A stretch of DNA of 64,000 nt, from the NCBI GenBank assembly GCA_031398915.1, contig JANNOG010000055.1, positions 41,280 through 105,279 on the forward strand. The letters are read 5' to 3'. This stretch comes from JANNOG01 sp031398915 (GTDB taxonomy: Bacteria; Actinomycetota; Actinomycetes; Actinomycetales; JBBAYJ01). The position numbers and the translations under genes were made by a program. The notes below the pieces were generated by a model, which was not told the DNA's origin, did no database searches, and worked only from the letters and a program-made list of their open reading frames with translations. This document shows positions 1 through 9,190 of this stretch, in pieces. Position 1 is the stretch's first letter. Every line of letters begins with the position of its first letter.

Positions 1-2511
1 GGCGGACGCAAGGACCCCGGCCAGGGCACCCACGACGACGAACACCGCCAGAGTGAGATACGGCACGCTGAGGGTGTCCAGTCCCTGCTCGCTCAGGGCA
101 CGTTGGAGCGACAACCCGAAGACGACGCCGAGGGTGATCCCCAACAGAGCACCGAAGACGGACGTGGCCACGCCCTCCAGGGTGACCACTCGTCGCAGCT
201 GAGTCCGGGTCAGCCCGACTGCGCGGAGCAAACCGATCTCTCGGCGACGCTCGACCACACTCAGCACCAAGGTGATGACGATGCCGAGCAGCGCGACGAT
301 GATGCTCAGCGCCAGCAGTGCCGAGATTATCCCCAGGATCTGGGTGACCGCGTTCGTGGCCTGGGAGGTGAACTCGGCGCCGTCCAGGACGCTGACGACG
401 ACGTACGGCCGCACGATGTCGCTGAGCTCGGTGCGCAGCGCCGCCAGGTCCGCGCCCTCGGCAGCGACCACGAATACCTGGTTGTCGCCCTGCTCGCCGA
501 CCGGGGTGGCGACCTCGTACACCGCACCGTCGACGATGGCCTGGGCGCCCGACGTGTCGAGGATGGCGCTGTCCTCGTAGATCATCTGGACGGTGAACGA
601 CTGCTGCGACGCGACCCCCGGCTGGGCCTCGATCACGGTCCCGACCGTCCAGTCGTTGCCCTCGGCGGTGCCACGGGTGACCGCGATCCCGTCATCCTGA
701 ACCGCCGCGATATCGCCCTCCAGGACGGTCAACTCGATCGCTCGCGCGTAGTCCTCGGCACTGCCCGCGAGAGCGAAGATCGCGTCGGGCTCGGCGGTCG
801 CGGCATCACCGGGAGCCGGACCGAGGGCCAGCACGACGGCACGTACCGGCACGACGGTGTCGACGTCGTCCAGCGCCGCGACCTCGTCGCTTACGGTCGT
901 CGGGAAGAACCCGGTCTGGCCACTGGACAGCACGTACTCGGCATCGAGGTCGTTCTCGATCGTCTCCGCCAGGCTGGCATTGATACTGCTCGCCGCGATG
1001 GACACCGCCCCCACCAGGGCGATTCCGATCATCAGGGAACTTGCGGTGACGGCTGTTCGTCGCGGGTTGCGCAACGCGTTCTGTCGAGCCAGGCGGCCGA
1101 CCGCGCCCCACAGTGCGACCGAGGGTAGTGACACCAGCCAGACCACGGGGCGGGCCAACGCCGGTGACGCCACAGCAACCCCGATGAAGGTGGCCAGGAC
1201 ACCCGCACCGACGAAGTACAACGGCTCGGACACGTCACGGAACAGCCCGATCAGCAGGGCCGAGGTACCGGCGAGCGCCAGAACGGCGCCGATCGCCGCC
1301 TGGATGCGTACCTGTGGCTCGGGCAGTGCGACGTCGTCGCGCAATGCCGTGACCGGCGCGACACGCGAGGCCCGCACGGCCGGCAGCATGGCCGAGACCA
1401 CGGTGGCGACCACACCGACGACGACCGTCACGATGACGGTCGTGGCATCGACCGGCAGCCCACCGGAGATCTCGAAGCCCAGGGTGCCGACGGCGACCTG
1501 CAGTACTGCCGCGATGCCCACACCGACGCCGAGCCCCAACACGCTGCCGATCAGACCGACCACGACGGCCTCCACCAGGACCGAGCCGAGTACCTGGCTG
1601 CCCGAGGCACCGACGGCGCGCAGCAGGGCGAGTTCGCGGGTGCGCCGGGCCAGCAGCATCGAGAACACGTTGAAGATGATGAAGACCCCCACCAGCAGCG
1701 ACACGCCGGCCACCACCAGGAGGAACGTATTGACGAATCCGAGAGCCGTGCCCAGGGCCGCCTCGTTCTCCTCGGTGACCACGTCCTGAGTGATCGCCTC
1801 GGTGCCATCGGGTAGAACGGCGGCGATCTCGTCCACCAGCTCCACGCGGGAGCGGGAACCGTCGCCCCGGACGTCCAGTCCGGCGACCGCGCCGTCTGGG
1901 GCGAACGCGGCGACGGCCGTGTCGCGGTCGAAGTAGATGAAGGTCGCGCCGATGCTCGGGCTCGACTGCTCCACCTCGCCGACGATCGTCACGTCGACCG
2001 GCTCGCCGCCGTTGACGACCTTGGTGGCGTCACCGATGGCCAGCCCGGAACGCTCCAGCGTCATGGACTCGGGGGCGATCTCGTCCGGTCCGGTCGGGGC
2101 CCTGCCGGCCACGAGGGACGCGTTGGTGTCGTCGGGGTTGAACGCCAACCCGAGTCCGGGAGCTTGGCCGTTGCGGACCGCAGTGCCGTCTGCCCCCACC
2201 ATCAACGCCAGGCCCTGGATCTGTGGGGTCACCGCGGCGACCCCCTCGACCTCGGCGATGTCGTCGGCCACAGTCAGCGGCACCGGGACGCGGCCGTCTC
2301 CGAATCCGGTCGAGCCGGCGCCCTCGGCGCCCCGGACGACGACGTCGGTGCCCACCGACGTAGACGAGAACAGCTGCGAGAACGTCCGGTCGATGCTGTC
2401 GGTGAAGACCAGCGATCCCGCGACGAACGCAGTCCCGAGGACGACAGCCAGTGCGGTGAGGACCAGGGTGGCGATCCGGCCGGTGATGTTGCGGAGCGTG
2501 ACTCTGATCAC
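1..2511 (-). CDS. FtsX-like ABC transporter permease (MacB type), C-terminus cut by window edge
   Basis: Membrane permease of an ABC exporter of the FtsX/MacB class, which usually moves lipoproteins, peptides or drugs or transmits force to envelope enzymes; the substrate here is unknown. About 837 codons lie in the window. One N-terminal membrane segment (about residues 12-30) is followed by a large extracytoplasmic domain, a first FtsX-type membrane block with a segment such as FIIFNVFSMLLARRTRELAL, a second extracytoplasmic domain, and a second FtsX block (VVERRREIGLLRAVGLTR) that runs off the left edge. This duplicated layout is typical of 10-TM actinobacterial permeases of about 840-860 residues, so only a few residues should be missing. 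The GTG start overlaps the TGA of the ATPase gene upstream (GTGA), indicating translational coupling. Confidence 0.9.
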   Translation of the reverse strand, partial: MIRVTLRNITGRIATLVLTALAVVLGTAFVAGSLVFTDSIDRTFSQLFSSTSVGTDVVVRGAEGAGSTGFGDGRVPVPLTVADDIAEVEGVAAVTPQIQGLALMVGADGTAVRNGQAPGLGLAFNPDDTNASLVAGRAPTGPDEIAPESMTLERSGLAIGDATKVVNGGEPVDVTIVGEVEQSSPSIGATFIYFDRDTAVAAFAPDGAVAGLDVRGDGSRSRVELVDEIAAVLPDGTEAITQDVVTEENEAALGTALGFVNTFLLVVAGVSLLVGVFIIFNVFSMLLARRTRELALLRAVGASGSQVLGSVLVEAVVVGLIGSVLGLGVGVGIAAVLQVAVGTLGFEISGGLPVDATTVIVTVVVGVVATVVSAMLPAVRASRVAPVTALRDDVALPEPQVRIQAAIGAVLALAGTSALLIGLFRDVSEPLYFVGAGVLATFIGVAVASPALARPVVWLVSLPSVALWGAVGRLARQNALRNPRRTAVTASSLMIGIALVGAVSIAASSINASLAETIENDLDAEYVLSSGQTGFFPTTVSDEVAALDDVDTVVPVRAVVLALGPAPGDAATAEPDAIFALAGSAEDYARAIELTVLEGDIAAVQDDGIAVTRGTAEGNDWTVGTVIEAQPGVASQQSFTVQMIYEDSAILDTSGAQAIVDGAVYEVATPVGEQGDNQVFVVAAEGADLAALRTELSDIVRPYVVVSVLDGAEFTSQATNAVTQILGIISALLALSIIVALLGIVITLVLSVVERRREIGLLRAVGLTRTQLRRVVTLEGVATSVFGALLGITLGVVFGLSLQRALSEQGLDTLSVPYLTLAVFVVVGALAGVLASA

Positions 2512-3293
2512 TGGGCGTCCACCATGTCGCTCGTCGTCGACTCGACTGCGCTGTGCCGAGCGCCTCGGGTGTCGAACCCCTTCATCCGGTCCAGAACAGC
2601 CTCGGTCGTCGGGTCGGCCATCTCGTCGACCACCTTGCCGTCGGCCAGGAACACCACACGGTCGGCGTAGGAAGCGGCCGACGGGTCGTGGGTGACCATG
2701 ACGACGGATTGTCCGAACTCGTCCACCGACCGGCGGAGGAAGCCCAGCACCTCGGCAGCCGACCGCGAGTCGAGGTTGCCGGTCGGTTCGTCGGCGAAGA
2801 CGATCGCCGGTCGACTGACCAGCGCCCGGGCGCAGGCCACCCGCTGCTGCTGCCCGCCCGACAGTTCGTTCGGGCGGTGCGACAACCGGTTCTGCAGGCC
2901 GAGGATGTCGATGACCTGATCGAACCAGGCCCGATCGACCGATCGCCCGGCGATGTCCACGGGCAAGGTGATGTTCTCGGCCGCCGTCAGGGTCGGCACG
3001 AGGTTGAACGCCTGGAAGACGAATCCCACGCGGTCGCGGCGGAGTTTGGTCAACGCCCGATCTCCGAGGGTCGACACGTCGATACCGTCGACCAGGACCT
3101 GGCCCGAGGTCGGGCGATCCAGGGCCGCCAGGCAGTGCATCAGGGTGGACTTGCCCGACCCCGACGGTCCCATGATGGCGGTGAAGCGTCCCCGCTCGAA
3201 CTCGACGCTTATCCCGTCCAGGGCGTTGACCTGCGCTTCCCCCTTGCCGTACACCTTGGTCAGATCGCTCGCGCTGGCCACACTGTCGGTCAT
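2508..3293 (-). CDS. ABC transporter ATP-binding protein (MacB/LolD family)
   Basis: ATPase subunit that powers the FtsX-like permease directly downstream. The 261-residue protein has Walker A GPSGSGKST, signature LSGGQQQR, Walker B IVFADEPTGNLDS and the H-loop VMVTHD, in the order and spacing of the LolD/MacB/FtsE subfamily. An in-frame ATG lies 12 bases upstream (3305), but ATG 3293 is preferred because GGGAG sits just upstream of it. The stop overlaps the permease start by four bases. The 137-base gap to the divergent protease gene must carry promoters for both directions. Confidence 0.95.
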   Translation of the reverse strand: MTDSVASASDLTKVYGKGEAQVNALDGISVEFERGRFTAIMGPSGSGKSTLMHCLAALDRPTSGQVLVDGIDVSTLGDRALTKLRRDRVGFVFQAFNLVPTLTAAENITLPVDIAGRSVDRAWFDQVIDILGLQNRLSHRPNELSGGQQQRVACARALVSRPAIVFADEPTGNLDSRSAAEVLGFLRRSVDEFGQSVVMVTHDPSAASYADRVVFLADGKVVDEMADPTTEAVLDRMKGFDTRGARHSAVESTTSDMVDAQ

Positions 3294-3418
3294 ATCCACT
3301 CCCATCGGTCGTGACGGGCGGCGTGCTCGCCCGCCCTACGGGACAAGCCAAGCGGGTCGGGCTCCACCGTGCCAGGGGGTTAGCCGGACAACGGCTGGGG
3401 TGTCTGCGGGGGGACGCC

Positions 3419-3424
3419 TACGAT
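3419..3424 (+). promoter_or_regulatory. -10-like hexamer for a leaderless protease transcript
   Basis: TACGAT ends 6 bases before the GTG start at 3431, the spacing expected when transcription begins at the start codon. No convincing -35 is visible and there is no Shine-Dalgarno sequence, which fits a leaderless mRNA. Confidence 0.5.
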
Positions 3425-3430
3425 CACCCG

Positions 3431-4561
3431 GTGAACAGCACAACCGGTGGTATCCGCCTGGGGCAGGTCGGTGGAGTTCCCATCCGGATCGCGGCGTCCT
3501 GGTTCGTGATCGCCGCCATCATCACGCTGTTGTATGCCAACGTGGTGTCGCAGTACACCGGTCCGGGACCGGCCGCCTACGCCGGGGCATTCGGTTTCGC
3601 CGTGTTGCTGGCCGGCTCGGTGCTCGCCCACGAGGCCGCCCATGCGATCGCCGCCCGACGATTCGGCCTGGTGGTCGACGAGATCGTCGTGGACCTGTGG
3701 GGTGGGCACACGTCGCTGGGTGTGCCGCGCACGCCCTGGCAGGCGGGCATCGTCGCGGTCGTCGCACCGCTGACCAACATCGCGCTCGCCGCGGTGGTGT
3801 ACGGCGTGACGGTCGCCGTCGCCCCGACCGGCCTGGTCGGGTTCCTCCTCGACGCCCTGGTGTTGTCGAACGTGCTCGTGGGCGTGTTCAACCTGCTGCC
3901 CGGCCTGCCGCTGGACGGTGGACGCGTCGCCGAAGCCATCGTGTGGGCCATCACACGGGATCAGGACCGGGGGACCGAGGTCGCCGGCTGGGGCGGGCGG
4001 GTAGTCGTGGTCGGCGCCGCAGTCGTGGTCCTCGGCCTGCCCCTGTCGCGCGGCGGCACCCCCAGTCTGGTGTCGGTGATCTGGATCGCCCTGTTGGGGG
4101 CCACGCTGTGGCGGGCGGCCAGTGCAGCGATCCGGATAGCTCGCACCCGGCGGCTGATCCGTGCCGTCGACCTGGGCCCCGCGCGAGTTCCCGCGGCGGC
4201 ACTGCCCAGTGGGTCGACCGTGCAGGATTGGCGACACCACCACAGTGACGTCACCACGATCCTCCTCGACGAGGCGGGTGCCCCGGTCGCCGTGATCGAT
4301 GCAGCGGCGGCCGCTGCCGTCCCCGACGCGGCAACGGCGACCACACCGCTGAGTGCGGTGGCGATCCGACTCGGCGTCGGGGCCTCGGCCCCCCTGACGT
4401 CGGGCCCGCTGGATCTGGTGCAGCTGCTGTCGTCGGTCGGCGGCCCCGGAATCGTCCTGCTGGGCAGTGACCCACCGGATCGACCCGTCGCCTGGGTGAG
4501 CAGTGCGGCGTTGTCTCACGCACTGGCCACGGCCGATGGCATGGCGCGGGCTCGCCGGTGA
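3431..4561 (+). CDS. Site-2 protease family zinc metallopeptidase (M50, Rip-like)
   Basis: Intramembrane metalloprotease of the M50B family that cleaves membrane-embedded substrates such as anti-sigma factors. Within 376 residues the sequence shows the zinc motif HEAAH (residues 67-71) in a membrane segment and the second metal motif in FNLLPGLPLDGGRV (LDG about 161-163), with further hydrophobic segments around 10-37, 105-130 and 195-230. The C-terminal third (about 250-376) resembles a degenerate CBS-pair regulatory region, as in other actinobacterial M50 proteins beside trmI and the proteasome cluster. The frame is open further upstream, but GTG 3431 is chosen because homologous sequence begins there and TACGAT lies exactly 6 bases before it. 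Its TGA overlaps the trmI GTG. Confidence 0.9.
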   Translation: MNSTTGGIRLGQVGGVPIRIAASWFVIAAIITLLYANVVSQYTGPGPAAYAGAFGFAVLLAGSVLAHEAAHAIAARRFGLVVDEIVVDLWGGHTSLGVPRTPWQAGIVAVVAPLTNIALAAVVYGVTVAVAPTGLVGFLLDALVLSNVLVGVFNLLPGLPLDGGRVAEAIVWAITRDQDRGTEVAGWGGRVVVVGAAVVVLGLPLSRGGTPSLVSVIWIALLGATLWRAASAAIRIARTRRLIRAVDLGPARVPAAALPSGSTVQDWRHHHSDVTTILLDEAGAPVAVIDAAAAAAVPDAATATTPLSAVAIRLGVGASAPLTSGPLDLVQLLSSVGGPGIVLLGSDPPDRPVAWVSSAALSHALATADGMARARR

Positions 4562-5538
4562 ACGGCCACACCTTCGCGGTCGGGGACCGGGTGCAGTTGA
4601 CGGACCCGCGTGGTCGGCTGCACACCATCACGCTGGTCGAGGGCAAGACGTTCCATACCCATCGAGGGTCGTTGGACCACGACCAGCTGATCGGGGCGCC
4701 CCAGGGCAGCGTCGTGCGCAGCAGCGCGGATGTGGAGTACCTGGCGTTGCGCCCGCTGCTTGCCGACTACGTGCTGTCGATGCCCCGAGGGGCTGCCGTC
4801 GTCTACCCGAAGGACGCGGCCCAGATCGTCCATATGGGGGACATCCACCCCGGGTGCCGGGTGCTGGAGGCCGGAGTCGGCTCGGGCGCGCTCAGCATGT
4901 CGCTGTTGCGGGCGGTGGGGGACACCGGAACCCTGTGGTCGGTCGAGCGTCGTGAGGACTTCGCGACCATCGCCGCGACCAACGTTCACTCGTTCTTCGG
5001 CCGCCGGCATCCGGCGTGGGTCGTCACGGTGGGAGACCTCGTCGAGGTGCTCGCCGGTCCGCTCCCCGACAGGGCGCCCGCCACCGTCGACCGGGTGGTG
5101 CTGGACATGCTCGCCCCGTGGGAGTGCCTGGCCGCCGTCGAACGAGTCCTCGCGCCAGGTGGGGTACTGATCGTCTATGTCGCCACCGCGACGCAGCTGT
5201 CACGCGTCGTCGAGGCGGCCCGTGAGTCGGGTCGATGGACCGAGCCGAGCGCCTGGGAGTCGATCGTGCGGGGGTGGCATCTGGAGGGTCTGGCAGTGCG
5301 CCCGGAGCACCGGATGGTGGGTCACACCGGGTTCCTCGTCACCGCGCGACGGATGGCCGACGGCGTCAAGGCACCGCTACGGCGTCGCCGCCCCGCGCCG
5401 GGCGCCTACCCGGTGGCGGCGGTCGACGCCGGGAACGACACCGACGGCGACACCAGCGGCGACACCAGCAGCGACACCGGCAGCAGTGGCCCGATCGAGC
5501 AGATCGACCACGAACGTAACGAGGCGGCCATCGGCTGA
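4558..5538 (+). CDS. trmI: tRNA (adenine-58-N1)-methyltransferase TrmI
   Basis: SAM-dependent enzyme that makes m1A58 in the T-loop of tRNA. The 326-residue protein has the family's N-terminal beta domain (1-70), then the Rossmann methyltransferase fold with the SAM motif VLEAGVGSGALSMSLLRAVG (about 101-120), a DTGTLWSVERR acidic loop, and VDRVVLDMLAPWE as the catalytic-strand motif. The family is about 280 residues; here a tail from about residue 275 is rich in Asp, Gly, Ser and Thr with a short repeat. The GTG start overlaps the protease stop. Location just before mpa is conserved in actinobacteria. Confidence 0.95.
   Translation: MNGHTFAVGDRVQLTDPRGRLHTITLVEGKTFHTHRGSLDHDQLIGAPQGSVVRSSADVEYLALRPLLADYVLSMPRGAAVVYPKDAAQIVHMGDIHPGCRVLEAGVGSGALSMSLLRAVGDTGTLWSVERREDFATIAATNVHSFFGRRHPAWVVTVGDLVEVLAGPLPDRAPATVDRVVLDMLAPWECLAAVERVLAPGGVLIVYVATATQLSRVVEAARESGRWTEPSAWESIVRGWHLEGLAVRPEHRMVGHTGFLVTARRMADGVKAPLRRRRPAPGAYPVAAVDAGNDTDGDTSGDTSSDTGSSGPIEQIDHERNEAAIG
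5437..5490 (+). repeat. Short tandem repeat in the trmI 3' end
   Basis: Imperfect 12-base units (gacaccagcggc-like) encode the low-complexity tail with the pattern DTDGDTSGDTSSDTGSS. It lies after the catalytic domain and is probably disordered. Confidence 0.6.
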
Positions 5539-5553
5539 GTCCGGGTCTCGGGT

Positions 5554-5559
5554 TACCGT
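5554..5559 (+). promoter_or_regulatory. Candidate -10 box for mpa
   Basis: TACCGT lies 60 bases upstream of the mpa ATG, leaving a leader of about 55 bases that contains a strong GAGGAGG ribosome binding site. No clear -35 is visible. Confidence 0.4.
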
Positions 5560-5619
5560 GCCATAGGCGCCATCGGGGTCACCCGGTGCCGAGGGTACGA
5601 GCAGATCCGAGGAGGGTGC

Positions 5620-7281
5620 ATGAGCGAGGACGCGAGGCTCCGACTGCTGCAGGACGAGGTGACTCGGCTTCGCGCCGAGGTTGGCCGGATCCGGGCGCAC
5701 AGCGATCGACTGGCCGACACTCTGCGTGAGGCGCGGGATCAGATCGTCACACTTCGCGGCGAGGTGGATCGGTTGGCGCAGCCACCGTCCTCCTACGGGA
5801 CGATCCTGGCCGCCTATGACGACGGAACGGTCGACGTCGCCACCGGCGGGCGAAAGTTGCGGGTGGCCGTATCGCCGAGCCTGGCCAGCGACATGCTGGA
5901 GGTGGGCCGCGAGGTCATGCTCAACGAGGCCCTCAACGTCGTCATGGCCGCCGGCTTCGAACGGGTCGGCGAACTGGTGACCGTCAAGGAGCTCATGCCG
6001 CCGGATCGGGTCATGGTGGTGGCCCACGCCGACGAGGAGCGGGTCGCCCGACTCGCCGCCCCGCTGCTGGACGCCCCGTTGCGCCTCGGCGATTCGCTGA
6101 TGATGGACACCCGCAGCGGTTTCGCCTTCGAACGGGTACCGAAGGCCGAGGTGGAGGAGCTGATCCTCGAAGAGGTCCCCGACATCGACTACTCCGACAT
6201 CGGTGGCCTCAAGTCGCAGATCGAGGCCATCCGGGACGCCGTCGAGCTGCCCTTCCTCCACCCGGACCTGTTCGCCGAGCACGGCCTCAAGGCCCCGAAG
6301 GGCATTCTGCTGTACGGGCCACCGGGGTGCGGGAAGACGCTGATCGCCAAGGCGGTCGCCAACTCGCTGGCGAGGACCATCGCCGAGAAATACGGCCAGG
6401 GCACCGAATCCGGAAAGGAACAGCGCTCGTACTTCCTCAATATCAAGGGCCCCGAGCTGCTGAACAAGTACGTCGGCGAGACCGAGCGCCACATCCGGCT
6501 CATCTTCGCCCGGGCCCGCGAGAAGGCCAGTGACGGCACCCCCGTCGTCGTCTTCTTCGACGAGATGGACTCGTTGTTCCGCACGCGTGGCTCGGGGGTC
6601 TCCAGCGACGTCGAGAACACCATCGTCCCGCAGCTGCTCAGCGAGATCGACGGTGTCGAGCGCCTCGAGAACGTCATCATCATCGGCGCCTCGAATCGGG
6701 AGGACATGATCGACCCCGCGATTCTGCGGCCGGGACGCCTCGACGTGAAGATCAAGATCGAGCGACCCGACGCCGAGAGCGCCCGAGACGTCTTCACCAA
6801 GTACCTGCACCCGCACCTGCCGCTGCATGCCGACGACCTCGCCGCGAACGGGGATTCGGCCGAGGCCACGGTGGACGCGATGATCCAGCGGACCGTCGAG
6901 CGCATGTACTCCGAGACGGAAGAGAATCAGTTCTTGGAGGTCACCTACGCCAATGGCGACAAGGAGATCCTGTACTTCAAGGACTTCAACTCGGGAGCCA
7001 TGATCCAAAATATCGTCGATCGGGCAAAGAAGTCGGCGATCAAAGACTTCCTGACCCTCGATCAACGCGGTATTCGCGTCGAACACCTGCTGATGGCGTG
7101 CGTCGACGAATTCAAGGAGAACGAGGACCTGCCCAACACCACCAACCCGGACGACTGGGCGCGGATCAGCGGCAAGAAGGGCGAGCGGATCGTCTTCATC
7201 CGCACGCTCATCCAGGGCAAGCAGGGCACCCAACCAGGCCGCAGCATCGACACGGTGGCGAATACCGGTCAGTATCTCTGA
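5620..7281 (+). CDS. mpa: Proteasome-associated AAA ATPase Mpa/ARC
   Basis: Hexameric unfoldase that recognises pupylated proteins and threads them into the 20S proteasome. The 553-residue sequence shows the N-terminal coiled coil that binds Pup (about 1-50), two OB-fold inter-domains (about 55-190), then the AAA module with Walker A GPPGCGKT (about 233-240), Walker B VVVFFDEMDSLF (about 308-319), and the arginine-bearing segment ILRPGRLD. It ends in GQYL, the conserved penultimate-tyrosine tail that docks into the PrcA ring and opens the gate. ATG 5620 has a GAGGAGG site a few bases upstream, one of the strongest in the window. dop follows 15 bases later. Confidence 0.97.
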   Translation: MSEDARLRLLQDEVTRLRAEVGRIRAHSDRLADTLREARDQIVTLRGEVDRLAQPPSSYGTILAAYDDGTVDVATGGRKLRVAVSPSLASDMLEVGREVMLNEALNVVMAAGFERVGELVTVKELMPPDRVMVVAHADEERVARLAAPLLDAPLRLGDSLMMDTRSGFAFERVPKAEVEELILEEVPDIDYSDIGGLKSQIEAIRDAVELPFLHPDLFAEHGLKAPKGILLYGPPGCGKTLIAKAVANSLARTIAEKYGQGTESGKEQRSYFLNIKGPELLNKYVGETERHIRLIFARAREKASDGTPVVVFFDEMDSLFRTRGSGVSSDVENTIVPQLLSEIDGVERLENVIIIGASNREDMIDPAILRPGRLDVKIKIERPDAESARDVFTKYLHPHLPLHADDLAANGDSAEATVDAMIQRTVERMYSETEENQFLEVTYANGDKEILYFKDFNSGAMIQNIVDRAKKSAIKDFLTLDQRGIRVEHLLMACVDEFKENEDLPNTTNPDDWARISGKKGERIVFIRTLIQGKQGTQPGRSIDTVANTGQYL

Positions 7282-7284
7282 CCG

Positions 7285-7290
7285 TAGGCT
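7285..7290 (+). promoter_or_regulatory. -10-like hexamer for leaderless dop
   Basis: TAGGCT ends 6 bases before the dop ATG, and no Shine-Dalgarno is present in the 15-base gap after mpa. This suggests dop can start its own leaderless transcript. Confidence 0.5.
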
Positions 7291-7296
7291 CGCCCC

Positions 7297-8910
7297 ATGA
7301 CCACTCACGGGGCAGGCACCCGGCCGCCGCGTCGGGTCATGGGGATCGAGACCGAGTACGGGGTGTCGTGTCCCAGCGATCCGGCGGCCAACCCCATGTT
7401 GTTGTCCAGCCAGGTCGTCAACACCTACGCCATGACCACGATGTGGACGAAACGTCCTCGCTGGGACTACGAGGACGAGGCACCGCTGCGCGATGCCCGC
7501 GGCTTCGAGGTCCCGCGCACCGCGGCCCACCCCAGTCAGCTGACCGATCGCCCCGACGTCGCTGCCTCGCACGCCGACGCCATGACGGCCTCGGTACGCA
7601 GCGACTCCGGATATCGCCCGGAGGACCTCGACGACCCGTCGATGGCCAACGTCATCCTCACCAACGGTGCCCGGTTGTACGTCGATCACGCCCATCCCGA
7701 ATACTCCTCACCCGAGGTCACCAACCCACTCGATGCCGTGTTGTGGGACAAGGCCGGCGAACGGGTGATGCAGCGGGCGCTCCAGCAGATCGACGGGACG
7801 CCGGGGCTGTCGCCGATCGTGCTGTACAAGAACAACACCGATTCCAAGGGCGCCTCGTACGGGTGTCACGAGAACTACCTGATGAGTCGTGCCACGCCGT
7901 TCTCGGACATCGTCGCCGGTCTATCCGGATTCCTGGTCACCCGTCAGGTGTTCTGCGGCGCCGGCAGGGTCAGCCTGGGCGCGGACGGCGCCCAACCCGG
8001 CTACCAGATCAGCCAGCGCGCGGACTTCATGGAGGTCGAGGTCGGGCTGGAAACCACGCTCAAGCGGCCGATCATCAACACCCGCGACGAGCCCCACGCC
8101 AGCGCGGACCGCTACCGCCGCCTGCACGTCATCATCGGCGACGCGAACCTGTTCGAAACGGCGACCTTCCTCAAGCTCGGCACCACCGCGATCGTCCTGG
8201 ACATGATCGAGGACGGGGCCCTGGAACCCATGCCGCGCCTGGCTGAACCCGTCGCCGCGTTGCACCGGATCAGCCACGACCCGACACTGACCGCCACTGT
8301 CCGGACCCGAGACGGTGCCCAGATCACCGCCCTGGACCTGCAGTGGCACTACTACCAGGCAGCGGTCACCTATCTGGGCGACGGCGGGCCGGCTGATCCG
8401 CACACCGGGGAGGTGATGCGCCGCTGGGAAGACGTCCTGACCCGCCTCGGCAGTGACCCGGCAAGTACGTACACCGGCGTCGAGTGGGTGGCGAAGCTTC
8501 GGGTACTCGATGGCTACGCCCGCCGCGAGGGCCTGACCTGGGACCACCCGAAGCTCGCGGCGGTCGACCTGCAGTGGTCCGATGTCCGCCCCGACAAGGG
8601 CCTATACCACCGCCTCGTCGCCCGCGGGGCCGTCGAACGCCTGGTGACCGACGCTGAGGTGGACGCAGCTGTTCTCGACGCCCCGACCGACACCAGGGCC
8701 TACTTTCGCGGGCAGTGCCTGCGGCGTTACCCGAGCGAGGTGGCGGCGGCGTCGTGGGATTCGGTGATCTTCGACGTCCCTGGTCGTGGTGCGTTGCAAC
8801 GGGTCCCCACGCTGGAACCGTTACGAGGCACCCGTGATCACGTCGGAGAACTTCTCGATCGTTCGGCGACGGCGCAGGATCTGCTGAGGGCGCTCAGCAG
8901 GCCCCGATGA
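7297..8910 (+). CDS. dop: Pup deamidase/depupylase Dop
   Basis: Converts the C-terminal Gln of Pup to Glu so that Pup can be ligated, and also removes Pup from tagged proteins. It shares the glutamine-synthetase-like fold with PafA. In 537 residues: the Mg/ATP-binding beta-strand GIETEYGVS (about 16-24), the catalytic aspartate in RLYVDHAHPEYSSPE (about D130), NNTDSKGASYGCHENY, and RPIINTRDEPHA. An insertion between the first strand and the catalytic Asp (about residues 50-105, with WDYEDEAP) matches the Dop-specific loop that PafA lacks. An internal ATG at codon 15 is also possible, but ATG 7297 has the -10 hexamer at perfect leaderless spacing. Confidence 0.96.
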   Translation: MTTHGAGTRPPRRVMGIETEYGVSCPSDPAANPMLLSSQVVNTYAMTTMWTKRPRWDYEDEAPLRDARGFEVPRTAAHPSQLTDRPDVAASHADAMTASVRSDSGYRPEDLDDPSMANVILTNGARLYVDHAHPEYSSPEVTNPLDAVLWDKAGERVMQRALQQIDGTPGLSPIVLYKNNTDSKGASYGCHENYLMSRATPFSDIVAGLSGFLVTRQVFCGAGRVSLGADGAQPGYQISQRADFMEVEVGLETTLKRPIINTRDEPHASADRYRRLHVIIGDANLFETATFLKLGTTAIVLDMIEDGALEPMPRLAEPVAALHRISHDPTLTATVRTRDGAQITALDLQWHYYQAAVTYLGDGGPADPHTGEVMRRWEDVLTRLGSDPASTYTGVEWVAKLRVLDGYARREGLTWDHPKLAAVDLQWSDVRPDKGLYHRLVARGAVERLVTDAEVDAAVLDAPTDTRAYFRGQCLRRYPSEVAAASWDSVIFDVPGRGALQRVPTLEPLRGTRDHVGELLDRSATAQDLLRALSRPR

Positions 8911-8934
8911 GCCTCACCGATCTCCCCGGGTGCG

Positions 8935-8940
8935 TACCCT
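8935..8940 (+). promoter_or_regulatory. Candidate -10 box for pup
   Basis: TACCCT lies in the 74-base dop-pup gap, 44 bases upstream of the pup GTG, giving a leader of about 38 bases that ends in a GAGGAGG ribosome binding site. Confidence 0.45.
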
Positions 8941-8984
8941 GAGGCAACCGTGCACTCGCCGGGCGTCCCACGAGGAGGTGGCCT

Positions 8985-9179
8985 GTGGCAGGCCAAGACC
9001 AGCAGCGCACCACCCGTCGCGACGACGACCCGGGTGATGCCACGGACGCTCTGCCCGTCGCGCCCGCGACCCAGGCCACCGGCGAGGACGTCGACGATCT
9101 TCTCGACGAGATCGACTCGGTACTGGAAGAGAACTCGGAGGAGTTCGTGCGGGGGTTCGTCCAGAAGGGCGGCCAGTAG
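8985..9179 (+). CDS. pup: Prokaryotic ubiquitin-like protein Pup
   Basis: Small disordered tag ligated through its C-terminal Glu to substrate lysines by PafA. The 64-residue protein has the conserved helical Mpa-binding region (VDDLLDEIDSVLEENSEEF, about 36-54) and the ending VQKGGQ. The terminal Gln means it must be deamidated by Dop before conjugation. The N-terminal half is Gln/Arg/Asp-rich and needed to engage the Mpa pore. GTG 8985 follows GAGGAGG by about 6 bases. prcB starts 11 bases after the stop. Confidence 0.97.
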   Translation: MAGQDQQRTTRRDDDPGDATDALPVAPATQATGEDVDDLLDEIDSVLEENSEEFVRGFVQKGGQ

Positions 9180-9182
9180 GCT
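9177..9182 (+). promoter_or_regulatory. -10-like hexamer overlapping the pup stop, for prcB
   Basis: TAGGCT begins on the TAG stop of pup and ends 8 bases before the prcB GTG (11 and 14 bases before two following ATG codons). It suggests separate leaderless or short-leader prcB expression. Confidence 0.4.
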
Positions 9183-9190
9183 CGCTTCTC

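Noticed and set aside
2692..3305. Possible extra start of the ABC ATPase at 3305 and plus-strand frames over it
   Set aside because: GGGAG favours ATG 3293; plus-strand frames are shadows of the Walker motifs.
5377..7695. 772-codon open frame on the minus strand across mpa
   Set aside because: It is antisense to mpa, has a repetitive Val/Asp/Gly composition and no domain; a typical shadow frame of high-GC DNA.
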